Of a DNA stretch of 64,000 nt, positions 1-7,917 are shown piece by piece (within the stretch, counting starts at the first letter, position 1; every line of letters starts with the position of its first letter). The position numbers and the translations under genes were made by a program. This DNA is from an uncultured Sulfurovum sp. (GTDB lineage Bacteria; Campylobacterota; Campylobacteria; Campylobacterales; Sulfurovaceae), in assembly GCA_902727915.1 (NCBI GenBank), contig CACVAU010000079.1:14066-78065 (forward strand), read 5' to 3'. The notes under the pieces were generated by a model that was not told the origin of the DNA, searched no databases, and worked only from the letters and a program-made list of their open reading frames with translations.

Positions 1-24
1 TTTTCCTTATAAATTTTTTATTAA

Positions 25-56
25 TAAGATTTTAGCTAAATTAGCACAAAATCTTA
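25..56. other. long inverted repeat just upstream of thiL
   Basis: Nine-base arms TAAGATTTT (25-33) and AAAATCTTA (48-56) pair perfectly, and a second nested pair GCTAA/TTAGC (35-39 and 41-45) extends the stem. It ends 15 bases before the thiL ATG. No T-run follows, so it is not a textbook terminator for an upstream gene. It could be a 5' UTR hairpin or an operator. No TPP riboswitch-like sequence is visible in this short stretch. Confidence 0.4.
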
Positions 57-71
57 GAGAATAGAGTAATA

Positions 72-896
72 ATGAATAAAGAAGACTACCTAATAAATAA
101 ATTAAATTCAAAATACATTGGTGACGATGCAGCCGTAGTAGATGGTAAAATCTACAGTATGGATGCATTTTTTGAAGATGTACATTTTAAAAGAGAGTGG
201 ATGAGCATGTGGCAGATAGGGCGTAAAGCAATGCTTATAAACCTCTCCGATGCTGTCGCCATGAATGCTGACCCAAAATATGCTCTAGTAACACTTTCTT
301 TACCTAAAGATATTACAACTGATGAGATAGATGAACTCTTAGCCTCTTTAGAAAAAACAGCCAAAGATTTTCAATGTGAGATTATTGGTGGAGATACCAT
401 TGCTGGGGATAAGTTGCATATCTCTATTACCATTATTTCTGAGTCAAAACGACCACTAATGAGAGACAATGTACAAGTCGGTGACCTTTTGGCTTACACA
501 GGAACACTGGGTGAAAGTAAAGAGGGCTTAGAAGCACTACTGAGAGGTGAGAGTATAAAATCTAAGTCACGTTTTTATGAACCAAAATTAAAAAGAGAAT
601 TCATAAAACAAGCTAGAAAATATCTTAACGCAGGAATGGACATTTCCGATGGTCTCTTTTGTGATACAAACAAACTTTTGGCTATTAAAGGTCAAACTAT
701 GTACATGTTTGAAGAGATAAGCGATGAGGTAGGAAGCTCTGGTGAAGAGTATGAAATGCTGGTTACTTTTGGACCAGAACATTATTCTAAACTTAAAGAG
801 GTAGCTGAAAGAACTCATACACCTTTAACAGTGTTTGCTAAAGTTGAGAAAGCGAACGATGGGGTGGTTTTTGAATGTGAGAATCATCATTTTTAA
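72..896 (+). CDS. thiL: Thiamine-monophosphate kinase
   Basis: ThiL phosphorylates thiamine monophosphate to thiamine diphosphate with ATP, the last step of cofactor synthesis in the cytoplasm. The 274-residue protein has the GDDAAVV motif at residues 17-23, the SDAVAMNADP segment with the conserved metal/ATP-binding acidic residues, GGDT near residue 115, and the later MDISDGL motif near residue 189, all in the order expected for the PurM/ThiL fold. It is shorter than the roughly 320 residues of enterobacterial ThiL, which is usual for Campylobacterota. The ATG at 72 follows a weak purine-rich stretch (AGAATAGAG). It is the only housekeeping gene before the accessory region that follows, and a promoter for the next gene fits in the 71-base gap. 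Confidence 0.93.
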   Translation: MNKEDYLINKLNSKYIGDDAAVVDGKIYSMDAFFEDVHFKREWMSMWQIGRKAMLINLSDAVAMNADPKYALVTLSLPKDITTDEIDELLASLEKTAKDFQCEIIGGDTIAGDKLHISITIISESKRPLMRDNVQVGDLLAYTGTLGESKEGLEALLRGESIKSKSRFYEPKLKREFIKQARKYLNAGMDISDGLFCDTNKLLAIKGQTMYMFEEISDEVGSSGEEYEMLVTFGPEHYSKLKEVAERTHTPLTVFAKVEKANDGVVFECENHHF

Positions 897-967
897 ACTA
901 TAGGAAATGATTTCTAATTTATTAATATTTTGATATACTTTATTTACTTTAAAAAATAGGGAATAGA

Positions 968-1276
968 ATGGCAAATCAATATATAGAAATAGATGGTATT
1001 TACGTAGAGATAGAAGCACAAGAGAGTGAACGAGCAGAAATTTCAGATTCATCTAAAAAAATAAAAGATAAAGATTTAGGACAGATGAAAGGTATTTTGT
1101 CTAAAGTAAGTTCTCATCTCAAAGAATCATGGGATGAAATAAACAAAGATATGACCATTTCAGAAGCTGAAGTTAAACTCTCTTTAGGTTTTGAAGCAGA
1201 AGGAAACCTTTTTATTGCAAAAGGTAAAACTACATCAAATATAGAAGTCACCTTAAAGCTGTCTCCTAAGAAATAA
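968..1276 (+). CDS. Trypco1-domain protein (trypsin-co-occurring domain 1)
   Basis: A 102-residue soluble protein. The N-terminal strand (YIEIDGIYVEIEA), the central helix and the C-terminal 'VKLSLGFEAEGNLFIAKGKTTSN'-like strands, with an internal G-F-x-A-x-G pattern, match the small Trypco1 (CU044_2847-like) family. That family is known mainly as a neighbour or fusion partner of trypsin-like proteases in predicted bacterial conflict systems. Here the next gene starts 6 bases downstream and is a trypsin-VMAP fusion, as expected. The ATG at 968 has AGGGA about 6 bases upstream. The biochemical role of Trypco1 is unknown; a regulator, substrate or adaptor of the protease is an inference. First gene of the four-gene VMAP module. 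Confidence 0.75.
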   Translation: MANQYIEIDGIYVEIEAQESERAEISDSSKKIKDKDLGQMKGILSKVSSHLKESWDEINKDMTISEAEVKLSLGFEAEGNLFIAKGKTTSNIEVTLKLSPKK

Positions 1277-1282
1277 AATTTT

Positions 1283-2611
1283 ATGGCACAATCTACACAC
1301 TATATTGAATCTATTGTCCCTATTTTATCTAAAGGGAAAAAGATAGGTATTGCTTTTGTAGTAAAGAAAGATGAAAATCATACTTACTTATTGACATGTA
1401 AACATGTGGTATTTGACTTTGATAATGATGAGTATAGAGAAGTATTATCGTTAAGAGAGGATTTTTGTGAAAATTTTTCTCTTAGTTTTGATGAGTCTGA
1501 TGTAACTTTGTGCAGGGGCATTGACTTGGCTCTCATTAAAGTAAATGAGTTAAAAAGTAAAAGAGCTTCTTTATTACAGAAACATCAATATGATGAGAAC
1601 TTACTAGTCTCAACATTTTCTAACTCAGAACATGGTCTTATTCATGAAAATATTGAAGCGACTATTGAAAGAAAAACTACCTTAAATCATGGAAAAAATT
1701 ATGCTGCTTTTCTACTTGAAGTTGAAGAGGCTTTAGAGAGTGGCTACAGTGGTTCCCCACTTTATGATCATAATACAGGTCATGTTATTGGTGTTGTTAA
1801 TATTAAAGATGGTGACAGTAATGCTTATGCGATAGATATAGAAGAAGCAAAAGAGTTAATTGATAGTTTAGAGATAACTATTTTTAAAGATATTCCTAAA
1901 AAAGAGTTTGATGAACCCATTGCTCGTATTGTTTTTGAACATAAAATAAAAAATACGTATAAGTTAAGTATAAATCAAACAGAATTATTTAATGGAGAGT
2001 CTATAGACATATTTGCTAATAAGCAAAGGCTTATTGATGAAGTTTATCAGTACTGTTATTATTTACCAACTGGAGAAGAGAGAGAAAGTGAGATAGAGCT
2101 TGTGGAACTTGTTATGCCTCATAATCTTTTTTCTGAAGATATAGGTTTATGGGAAAGCTCTGAAGATGATACACTTTTTGAAGTTTGTGGTAGTGGCGTT
2201 TTAGTACGAAATGTAAAAAAAGTAGAACAAGCCGAATCTAAAAAAGTGAAAAGCATTAAATTATGGGATAAGACTGTTAATAAGTTAAAATGTTTTGAAG
2301 AAGTTTCATGTGGAATAGCCGATAAGTTTATGAAGAACAGTGATGTATTATCATATTATTTAGAAAGTGCTTCACATGAGGCAACTTCATTTAAAAAGAT
2401 TGTATCAAATACAAGTATATTGGTGTGGATTAATGATTGTGATAATTCTCAAAAATATCAAGAGTTTTTGTCTGATATAAAAAATCAAAACTTAGAAGAA
2501 TTCCCTAAAAAATTTCGTCGTCATGTGACTAAGTCATCATATCAATGTAGTATGAATGCAAATCTAATGTGGGATAATCCTAATACACTTCCAAAGGCAT
2601 ATTATGAGTAA
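1283..2611 (+). CDS. Trypsin-like serine protease fused to a VMAP-C domain
   Basis: The 442-residue protein has two parts. Residues 1 to about 200 are a trypsin-fold protease with an intact triad: His41 in TCKHVV, Asp81 in GIDLALIKV and Ser156 in SGYSGSPL. Residues about 210-442 resemble VMAP-C, the C-terminal domain of vWA-MoxR-associated proteins, ending in the hallmark LMWDNPNTLPKAYY segment. No signal peptide is visible, so the protease should act in the cytoplasm. In the published VMAP 'ternary systems' the VMAP protein, a MoxR ATPase and a vWA protein act together, with the VMAP N-terminus carrying the effector. Here the effector would be the protease. The start follows the previous stop by 6 bases without a strong ribosome binding site, and the end overlaps the MoxR gene by 8 bases. 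Confidence 0.8.
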   Translation: MAQSTHYIESIVPILSKGKKIGIAFVVKKDENHTYLLTCKHVVFDFDNDEYREVLSLREDFCENFSLSFDESDVTLCRGIDLALIKVNELKSKRASLLQKHQYDENLLVSTFSNSEHGLIHENIEATIERKTTLNHGKNYAAFLLEVEEALESGYSGSPLYDHNTGHVIGVVNIKDGDSNAYAIDIEEAKELIDSLEITIFKDIPKKEFDEPIARIVFEHKIKNTYKLSINQTELFNGESIDIFANKQRLIDEVYQYCYYLPTGEERESEIELVELVMPHNLFSEDIGLWESSEDDTLFEVCGSGVLVRNVKKVEQAESKKVKSIKLWDKTVNKLKCFEEVSCGIADKFMKNSDVLSYYLESASHEATSFKKIVSNTSILVWINDCDNSQKYQEFLSDIKNQNLEEFPKKFRRHVTKSSYQCSMNANLMWDNPNTLPKAYYE

Positions 2612-3608
2612 TGAAAATAATAAAGAGTTAGACATTCCAGAGTGGTGTTATTATCGTGGTGATAATACTGTAGGTAGAGATATAAACTTACCTGATGCTC
2701 CACCGTGGAGAGACAAGAGTAGTAAAAATGAACAGGGTAATGATGAGTCACAAAATGCTTATCGACCATTGTGTGAAAAAGAGATAAAAATGGTTAATGC
2801 AGCTTTAATTTTACGTCGACCACTTTTAATTACAGGTAAACCTGGTTCTGGAAAGTCTTCATTGGCTGAAGCTGTACGTAAAGAGTTAGGTTTAGGTGAG
2901 AAAGTTTTGCATTGGAGAATAACAACCCAAAGTAAATTTACTGATGGACTTTATTCGTATGATGCTTTAGCAAGGTTACAAGATATTCAGTTTAAGTCTA
3001 AAAAAGATGGAGAGCTTTTAGCAGAAGATATTAAACATTATCTTAGTTTAGAAGCTTTAGGAACAGCCTTTGCTTCTAAAACACAAAGAGTGGTATTGAT
3101 AGATGAAATAGACAAAAGTCAAGTTGATTTACCCAATAACCTATTGCATTTATTTGAAGAGAATGAGTTTGAAATTCCTGAGCTTAAACGTTTAGGAAAA
3201 GAGTTTATACCTTTTGATGATGAAGACAATTATGAAACGGTTCAAGAGGGTGTTGTGAAATCAAATATTGAGACATTTCCACTTATTATTATGACTTCAA
3301 ATGGTGAACGTGATTTTCCCCCAGCTTTTATGCGTCGTTGTTTACATTTAGATATGAAGTTGCCTGATGCTAAGGATTTAGCATTGATTGTCAATCGTCA
3401 TTTTGAGACAGTCAGTAAAAAAGTAAATCAAGAAGATTTAAAAAGAATCATTAAGTCTTTTTTGGAAGAGAGAGATAAAGATGAGAATAAAACGTATCTT
3501 TCTACCGACCAGCTTTTAAATGCTGTTTATTTGATGCATGAAAAAAAGATAGATATCACAAAAGAAGATGATATTAAAGATGGCACTTTCCGTAATCTTT
3601 TAGGCTAA
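2604..3608 (+). CDS. MoxR-type AAA+ ATPase of the VMAP system
   Basis: A 334-residue AAA+ ATPase. Walker A is KPGSGKSS near residues 79-86, Walker B is VVLIDEIDK near residues 161-169, sensor 1 lies in LIIMTSNGERDF, followed by the arginine pair FMRRC, and an acidic insert sits between Walker B and sensor 1. The first 50 residues are polar and lack homology I can name. MoxR ATPases partner with vWA proteins as chaperone- or switch-like motors, and the next gene encodes a vWA protein 5 bases downstream. The gene starts inside the end of the protease gene (ATGAGTAA overlap), which implies translational coupling. Inference: it couples NTP hydrolysis to activation of the protease in a phage or stress response. 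Confidence 0.85.
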   Translation: MSNENNKELDIPEWCYYRGDNTVGRDINLPDAPPWRDKSSKNEQGNDESQNAYRPLCEKEIKMVNAALILRRPLLITGKPGSGKSSLAEAVRKELGLGEKVLHWRITTQSKFTDGLYSYDALARLQDIQFKSKKDGELLAEDIKHYLSLEALGTAFASKTQRVVLIDEIDKSQVDLPNNLLHLFEENEFEIPELKRLGKEFIPFDDEDNYETVQEGVVKSNIETFPLIIMTSNGERDFPPAFMRRCLHLDMKLPDAKDLALIVNRHFETVSKKVNQEDLKRIIKSFLEERDKDENKTYLSTDQLLNAVYLMHEKKIDITKEDDIKDGTFRNLLG

Positions 3609-3613
3609 AATAT

Positions 3614-5980
3614 ATGTTAGAGGAATTAGAAAAGCTAATCAAAGAGTTGGACAAAGGGGATGCGAATCGTGATACCTTTGACGACTTGGTTATTGTTGAA
3701 ATATTATGGTTAGCACATTCTAGTGATGAATTTCAAAAAGCCAAAAAAGAGAAAAGTCCTAGTGATTTTTTAAAGTGGTTAGCTGAGTGGATAGAATCCA
3801 TAAAGAAGCTTTTAAAAAATGTATCTCCAAACTCAGTAGTTGATGAAGATACTAGTAGAAAGGGTACTTCAGAACATTTTATTTATTCAGAAAATAAAGC
3901 AAGTTTGTCATTAAATACTGATAGTAGCAACAAAGAAAAGATACGAATACCCAAGAAAAAAGAGTACTATATTTCAAATGAGTTGATTGAAGCATTAGCT
4001 CCTTTACAAAAGCCTTTTCTTTCTATAAATGAGAGTCAAGAAGTAGATGAGGTTGCCACTGTTGACTATGTAGCACGAACCAATATTGTAAACCCCATAT
4101 TTAAAGCTAAAAATGAAAACTACTATGACCTTTATTTGTTAATAGACATAAGTAAGTCTATGTTTATATGGGAAGAGACAATTCAAGTATTCTTAGAAAA
4201 ATTGAAGATTTATTCCTATTTTAGAAATATTAAGGTTTTTTATATTGATACCCAAGATATGGATGCCCCTATTTACACGACAAAAAGAAAAACGCATAAA
4301 GTAAATCTTAATGTTTCAAACAGTGATGGACATGCTTTGATGTTTGTTGTTAGTGACTTTATAGCTCCTGCTTGGCGAAAAGGTAATTTACTTTTTAAAG
4401 TTTTTGAGAGAAATGAAAAGCTTCCCACAAGCTTAATAAATATGTTGCCTAGACGTATGTGGAATGGTACTATTTTGGCTAATGCAAACTTTTCAAAGAT
4501 ACATAATCCTAAAAAAAATTTGAAATCTACTTTTGTTACATCAGATATAGATGATGAGTATGATGAAGTATTATATAAATTACCTATTGTTAATTTTTCT
4601 CTTGAAGACTTTAATGATTTAAGTCATTTTATCATTGGTTCAAAGGCTAATCTCTGTACGGCATTGGTTTCTTCTAAAGAAGAGATACTTTATGAAGAAG
4701 AGCATAAAAAAGTTGACTTAACAGCAGAAGAAAGAGTGCAACGATTTTTTGAAAACTCTTCTTATGAAGCACATGAGTTGGCTCTTTATTTTTCTATTAC
4801 AACGCATTTAAATTTTGACATTATGAAGATGATACAACATAATATGTTACCTAATTCTCAACAGATACATTTGGCTGAAGTTTTTGTTGGGGGACTAATT
4901 GATAAAAGTAGTAACGAAATATTTTATAAATTTATAACGGACAAAAATAATTTTTCTGTCAGAGATATTTTACTAGATAGATTGGGTGATTATAAAGCAA
5001 TGGCAACCTTGAAAAAAAATTCAGAGTTTATTGCTCAAAACCTAGGTTCCTCATTGGACTTTATGGCACTGTTACATGGTGATTTTAATAAATCTGAATG
5101 GAGTAAAGAAGATGAAGCTTTTGCCGAGATAGCACGTTCAGTATTTGACAAAATTGGGGGTAACTATAGTAAAGTTGCTTCTAAAATTAGTATACAAATA
5201 CCTGAAGAAGAAATTGATGTTGTTGACCAAGTTATCTATGTAACCCCAACCAGCAAACGCTTCACCATGGGTTCAAATGAAAGAGAAGAAGAACAGCCAA
5301 TTCACGAAGTCATCATAAACTACGACTTTGAAATAGCCCAAACACCTGTAACCGTAGGAGAGTTTAGAGCTTTTGTAGAGGATGATAAGTATATAACAGA
5401 AGCAGAAAAAGGGGATGGAGCTTTTGTTTATAATGGTAAAGATTGGGAAAAGAAAGAAGATGCTTCATGGAAAAACCCATATTTTGAACAAACAGATGAA
5501 CACCCTGTGGTTTGTATAAGTTGGAATGATGCACAAGCTTACATAAAATGGCTCAACAAAAAGACAGGTGAAATTTATAGACTACCCACAGAAGCAGAAT
5601 GGGAATATGCTTGTAGAGCAGGGTCAACAACTAAATGGCACTTTGGAGATGATGAAAAAGAGTTAGAGAAATATGCTTGGTATAGGAAAAATTCTGATAA
5701 TAGAACGCATTCAGTATCTACAAGAAAACCAAATCAATGGGGTTTATATGATATGAATGGAAATGTATGGGAGTGGTGTCAAGATGATTATACAACTGGT
5801 TATAAAGGCATATTTACAGATGAAAGTATATATGAGAAAGAAGAAAACCAAATAAAAGTCTTTCGTGGTGGGTCGTGGGCTGATATGTACCGAGATACTC
5901 GATCAGCTGGTCGTGGTAGTAGGAGTTTAGAGGATTGTAGCCATTTTTCTGGGTTCCGTCTCCTCAGAACTTTACCTTAG
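3614..5980 (+). CDS. vWA protein (SAV_2336-like) with C-terminal FGS domain
   Basis: A 788-residue protein. Residues 1-110 are a charged helical region. Residues about 120-330 match the vWA region of SAV_2336-type proteins, with an intact MIDAS DxSxS at Asp178-Ser180-Ser182. A helical middle follows. Residues about 540-788 are a formylglycine-generating-enzyme/sulfatase-modifying (FGS, SUMF1-like) domain, recognisable by VCISWNDAQAY, RLPTEAEWEYACRAG, NVWEWCQDD and VFRGGSW. The paired cysteines of true formylglycine-generating enzymes near the C-terminus (CxxxxC) are missing, so a binding or recognition role is more likely than catalysis. Base composition is visibly less AT-rich from about 5230, where the FGS domain begins, which suggests a domain fusion. 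Third member of the MoxR/vWA/VMAP set. The short downstream REP pair separates it from a second FGS gene. Confidence 0.82.
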   Translation: MLEELEKLIKELDKGDANRDTFDDLVIVEILWLAHSSDEFQKAKKEKSPSDFLKWLAEWIESIKKLLKNVSPNSVVDEDTSRKGTSEHFIYSENKASLSLNTDSSNKEKIRIPKKKEYYISNELIEALAPLQKPFLSINESQEVDEVATVDYVARTNIVNPIFKAKNENYYDLYLLIDISKSMFIWEETIQVFLEKLKIYSYFRNIKVFYIDTQDMDAPIYTTKRKTHKVNLNVSNSDGHALMFVVSDFIAPAWRKGNLLFKVFERNEKLPTSLINMLPRRMWNGTILANANFSKIHNPKKNLKSTFVTSDIDDEYDEVLYKLPIVNFSLEDFNDLSHFIIGSKANLCTALVSSKEEILYEEEHKKVDLTAEERVQRFFENSSYEAHELALYFSITTHLNFDIMKMIQHNMLPNSQQIHLAEVFVGGLIDKSSNEIFYKFITDKNNFSVRDILLDRLGDYKAMATLKKNSEFIAQNLGSSLDFMALLHGDFNKSEWSKEDEAFAEIARSVFDKIGGNYSKVASKISIQIPEEEIDVVDQVIYVTPTSKRFTMGSNEREEEQPIHEVIINYDFEIAQTPVTVGEFRAFVEDDKYITEAEKGDGAFVYNGKDWEKKEDASWKNPYFEQTDEHPVVCISWNDAQAYIKWLNKKTGEIYRLPTEAEWEYACRAGSTTKWHFGDDEKELEKYAWYRKNSDNRTHSVSTRKPNQWGLYDMNGNVWEWCQDDYTTGYKGIFTDESIYEKEENQIKVFRGGSWADMYRDTRSAGRGSRSLEDCSHFSGFRLLRTLP

Positions 5981-6011
5981 ATCTTGGATGTTTTTAACCT
6001 TTGGGCTTCTC

Positions 6012-6116
6012 GTAGGTGTGATCATGTCACACAATCACCAATCTTGGATTTTTAAAAATATCAATATTTTATGCTTGTATAATGTTATTTTGTTGTGTGA
6101 CATGGTCACACCTACG
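6012..6116. repeat. REP-like inverted pair 1
   Basis: The unit GGTGTGATCATGTCACAC (from 6012 with its GTA prefix) is followed about 62 bases later by its reverse complement GTGTGACATGGTCACACC (6095-6116). Each unit is itself nearly palindromic. The right-hand copy is read as the last codons of the degraded transposase gene on the minus strand. This is the first of four such pairs in the window. Confidence 0.85.
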
Positions 6117-6577
6117 GTAATTTAATGAACAATGTTTCCAATCATAAATATTGTTTACATAATCATGTTTAACAGGGTTGTTATGGATGTACTGTAATTT
6201 TGTATTAAAATCTTTTTCATCACGTATGGTATGCTCATAAAAACGTTTTTGCCATATGGGTTTGTAGCCATACTTTTCTCTATGATGGCTTTGAAAAACA
6301 TCTTCATAAAATTTTGGATTACAGTTCTTTGAGAAATATCGTTTGATAGAACTTATAATTTTAGGGTAATCTTTTGCATTGTTTACGTTTATTATCATAT
6401 GAATATGGTCAGGTAGTACAACAATGGCTTCTATTTGAAAAGAAAATAAGCTTTTAGCATATTTGAAACTTTCTTTTAAAAGTTCATATTATCTATGAGG
6501 ATTGGATTACGTTGATGCGTAACAATGGTTATATAATAGCTATAGCCATTTAAAAAGATACGTTTATAATTTGCCAT
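6069..6577 (-). pseudogene. REP-associated tyrosine transposase (Y1/RAYT), frameshifted
   Basis: Read on the minus strand, the ATG at 6577 starts MANYKRIFLNGYSYYITIVT and stops after about 34 residues near 6474. In another frame the sequence resumes at once as ELLKESFKYAKSLF and runs through VLPDHIHMIINV, the HxH (HUH) metal motif of Y1 transposases, then YGYKPIWQKRFYEHTIRDE and YIHNNPVKH, the signatures of REP-associated transposases, to the stop at 6069. Joined, the product is about 170 residues, the normal family length, so one small insertion or deletion near 6475-6485 broke the gene. REP-like pairs sit at both ends (6012-6116 and 6636-6735), as expected for a RAYT and its targets. The last residues are encoded by the REP itself. 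Programmed frameshifting is not excluded, but TAA in the first frame and no clear slippery site favour decay. Confidence 0.85.
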
Positions 6578-6635
6578 AAAAAAGTTTAACATAAAAAAAT
6601 ATGAACTTTAAAATATATGTCAAATTGTCATGAAA

Positions 6636-6735
6636 CCGTAGGTGTGACCATGTCACACTCCATTTAAATAAAATGGTTGTTTTTAATTTTAATGAATGTA
6701 AAATATAATTTAATGTGTGACATGGTCACACCTAC
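6636..6735. repeat. REP-like inverted pair 2
   Basis: The left unit at 6636-6658 is CCGTA followed by GGTGTGACCATGTCACAC. The right unit at 6715-6735 is the reverse complement, GTGTGACATGGTCACACC then TAC. The spacer is 56 bases. The pair lies between the degraded transposase and the second FGS gene and ends 36 bases before that gene's start. Confidence 0.85.
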
Positions 6736-6771
6736 AGTTTTAAAATCAGCACCATCCGACAAAGGAAAAAT

Positions 6772-7443
6772 ATGTCAAATTTCAAAAAACCAATAATGGT
6801 ACGCATAGAGAATTCGCTTTCTTTTGATATGGTAAAAATTCCCAATAAAAACTATGAAATAGGAAAATACCCCGTTACCATAGCAGAGTATATGCATTTT
6901 GCTAAAAATAATGAAAAGCATTTACTTGAATGGAAAGAAGATAATTCGAGTTATTATCAAAAAATGAACTTAACAGACAATGCACCCATTATCGGTGTAA
7001 GTTGGCATGATGCTATAGCATACTGTAAATGGCTAAATGAGCAACAAAAAGTTTATGTTTACAGATTACCAACAGAAGAAGAGTGGGAACATGCATGTAG
7101 AGCAGAATCTATTACCGAATGGAGTTTTGGGGATGATGAAAAAGAGTTAGATAAATATGCTTGGTATAGGAAAAACTCTTATGACTTAGGAGAAGAGCAT
7201 GAAGATTATGGAACCCATGTTGTAGGTGAAAAGTTAGCTAATCCATGGGGACTTTATGATATGCATGGAAATGTAGAAGAGTGGTGTGAAGATTGGTATG
7301 ATAAAGAAGAGAAACATAAAGTTGTTCGTGGTGGTTCTTGGGACAATTTTGCGTACAGTACTCGTTGTGCTTATCGTAGCAGTTGGAATCCAATTTATCG
7401 AGACCTTGACATGGGTTTTCGCATTCTCAGAACTTTAGTTTAG
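6772..7443 (+). CDS. Stand-alone FGS (SUMF1-like) domain protein
   Basis: A 223-residue protein consisting only of an FGS domain: KYPVTIAEYMHFA, IIGVSWHDAIAYCKWL, YRLPTEEEWEHACRAE, WGLYDMHGNVEEWCEDW and VVRGGSW. It starts within the domain, since the usual N-terminal MGS-x-x-E-x-P segment is shortened to MVKIPNKNYEIG. It shares the block GDDEKELxKYAWYRKNS and the C-terminal GFRxLRTL with the FGS domain of the upstream vWA protein, and the DNA over that block is almost the same, which points to local duplication. The CxxxxC pair needed for formylglycine generation is absent. A ribosome binding site AAAGGA lies 8 bases before the ATG. Probably an accessory recognition subunit or a leftover copy of the vWA-FGS tail; function unknown. 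Confidence 0.75.
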   Translation: MSNFKKPIMVRIENSLSFDMVKIPNKNYEIGKYPVTIAEYMHFAKNNEKHLLEWKEDNSSYYQKMNLTDNAPIIGVSWHDAIAYCKWLNEQQKVYVYRLPTEEEWEHACRAESITEWSFGDDEKELDKYAWYRKNSYDLGEEHEDYGTHVVGEKLANPWGLYDMHGNVEEWCEDWYDKEEKHKVVRGGSWDNFAYSTRCAYRSSWNPIYRDLDMGFRILRTLV

Positions 7444-7519
7444 TTTTTGGTCGTTTTTAACCTTTGGGATTTTTACTTTTTATTTTTGAAAGAGTCTCGC
7501 AGAGACGCGACATTTTTTT

Positions 7520-7627
7520 GTAGGTGTGACCATGTCACACGATTAATTTCAATTTGTATGGTGTGGATATTTAAAATTTTTATGTATGCCATGTATTATA
7601 TGACGTGTGACACGGTCACACCTACGG
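7520..7627. repeat. REP-like inverted pair 3
   Basis: The left unit at 7520-7540 (GTA then GGTGTGACCATGTCACAC) and the right unit at 7605-7627 (GTGTGACACGGTCACACC then TACGG) are separated by 64 bases. The left unit is preceded by GAGACGCGACA (about 7501-7512), which recurs as GGGACGCGACA before pair 4. The pair lies between the FGS gene and the stop of the DUF6868 gene. An open frame crossing it (7447-7632) is not a credible gene. Confidence 0.85.
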
Positions 7628-7628
7628 T

Positions 7629-7874
7629 TTAAACAATAATTTTTAAAGCAATATAAGGCACCAAATTAAACACAATAATCAAAATCTTATACAGTGCAAC
7701 ATAATTAAAATAGGCTCTACTTAAATCTTCTTTGTTCAGGTTGAAAAGTTCAGCGTGTATTTTGATGATGGGTTCACGTAAGAACATAATGGCTAAAGTT
7801 GTCATGAGTAAAAAAGTAAAGTTGATGAGGGTAGACCAACCAAGGAATTCTATAAGGGTTTCAAGTGTCAACAT
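7629..7874 (-). CDS. DUF6868-like small inner-membrane protein
   Basis: An 81-residue protein with two hydrophobic segments, residues about 12-33 (STLINFTFLLMTTLAIMFL) and about 58-80, separated by an amphipathic stretch around ELFNLNKEDLSRAYFNYVALYK. The length, the N-terminal 'LIEFLGWSTLINF' pattern and the internal LxxEDLxRAYFxYVALYKI match the DUF6868 family of small bacterial membrane proteins. No function is known to me. The ATG at 7874 follows AGGATCG on the minus strand. It appears monocistronic, with a REP pair directly at its 3' end and an antitoxin remnant upstream. Confidence 0.7.
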   Translation of the reverse strand: MLTLETLIEFLGWSTLINFTFLLMTTLAIMFLREPIIKIHAELFNLNKEDLSRAYFNYVALYKILIIVFNLVPYIALKIIV

Positions 7875-7917
7875 GTTCGATCCTTTATACTAAGAGGTAG
7901 CTCTATTATATTCTTTT

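Noticed and set aside
1..71. TPP riboswitch upstream of thiL
   Set aside because: The leader is too short and lacks the conserved thi-box CUGAGA segment; only a simple nested hairpin is seen.
5231..7443. Diversity-generating retroelement acting on the FGS genes
   Set aside because: FGS C-termini are common DGR targets, but no reverse transcriptase, accessory protein or template repeat with A-specific differences is visible in the window.
5231..7443. Active formylglycine-generating enzymes / sulfatase activation
   Set aside because: The catalytic cysteine pair is absent in both FGS domains and no sulfatase gene is near.
6012..7627. Repeats read as a CRISPR array
   Set aside because: Units occur as inverted head-to-head pairs at scattered sites, not as regularly spaced direct repeats, and a RAYT lies among them.
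7447..7632. 61-residue open frame across REP pair 3
   Set aside because: It consists of REP and spacer sequence, with no ribosome binding site and no protein-like composition.
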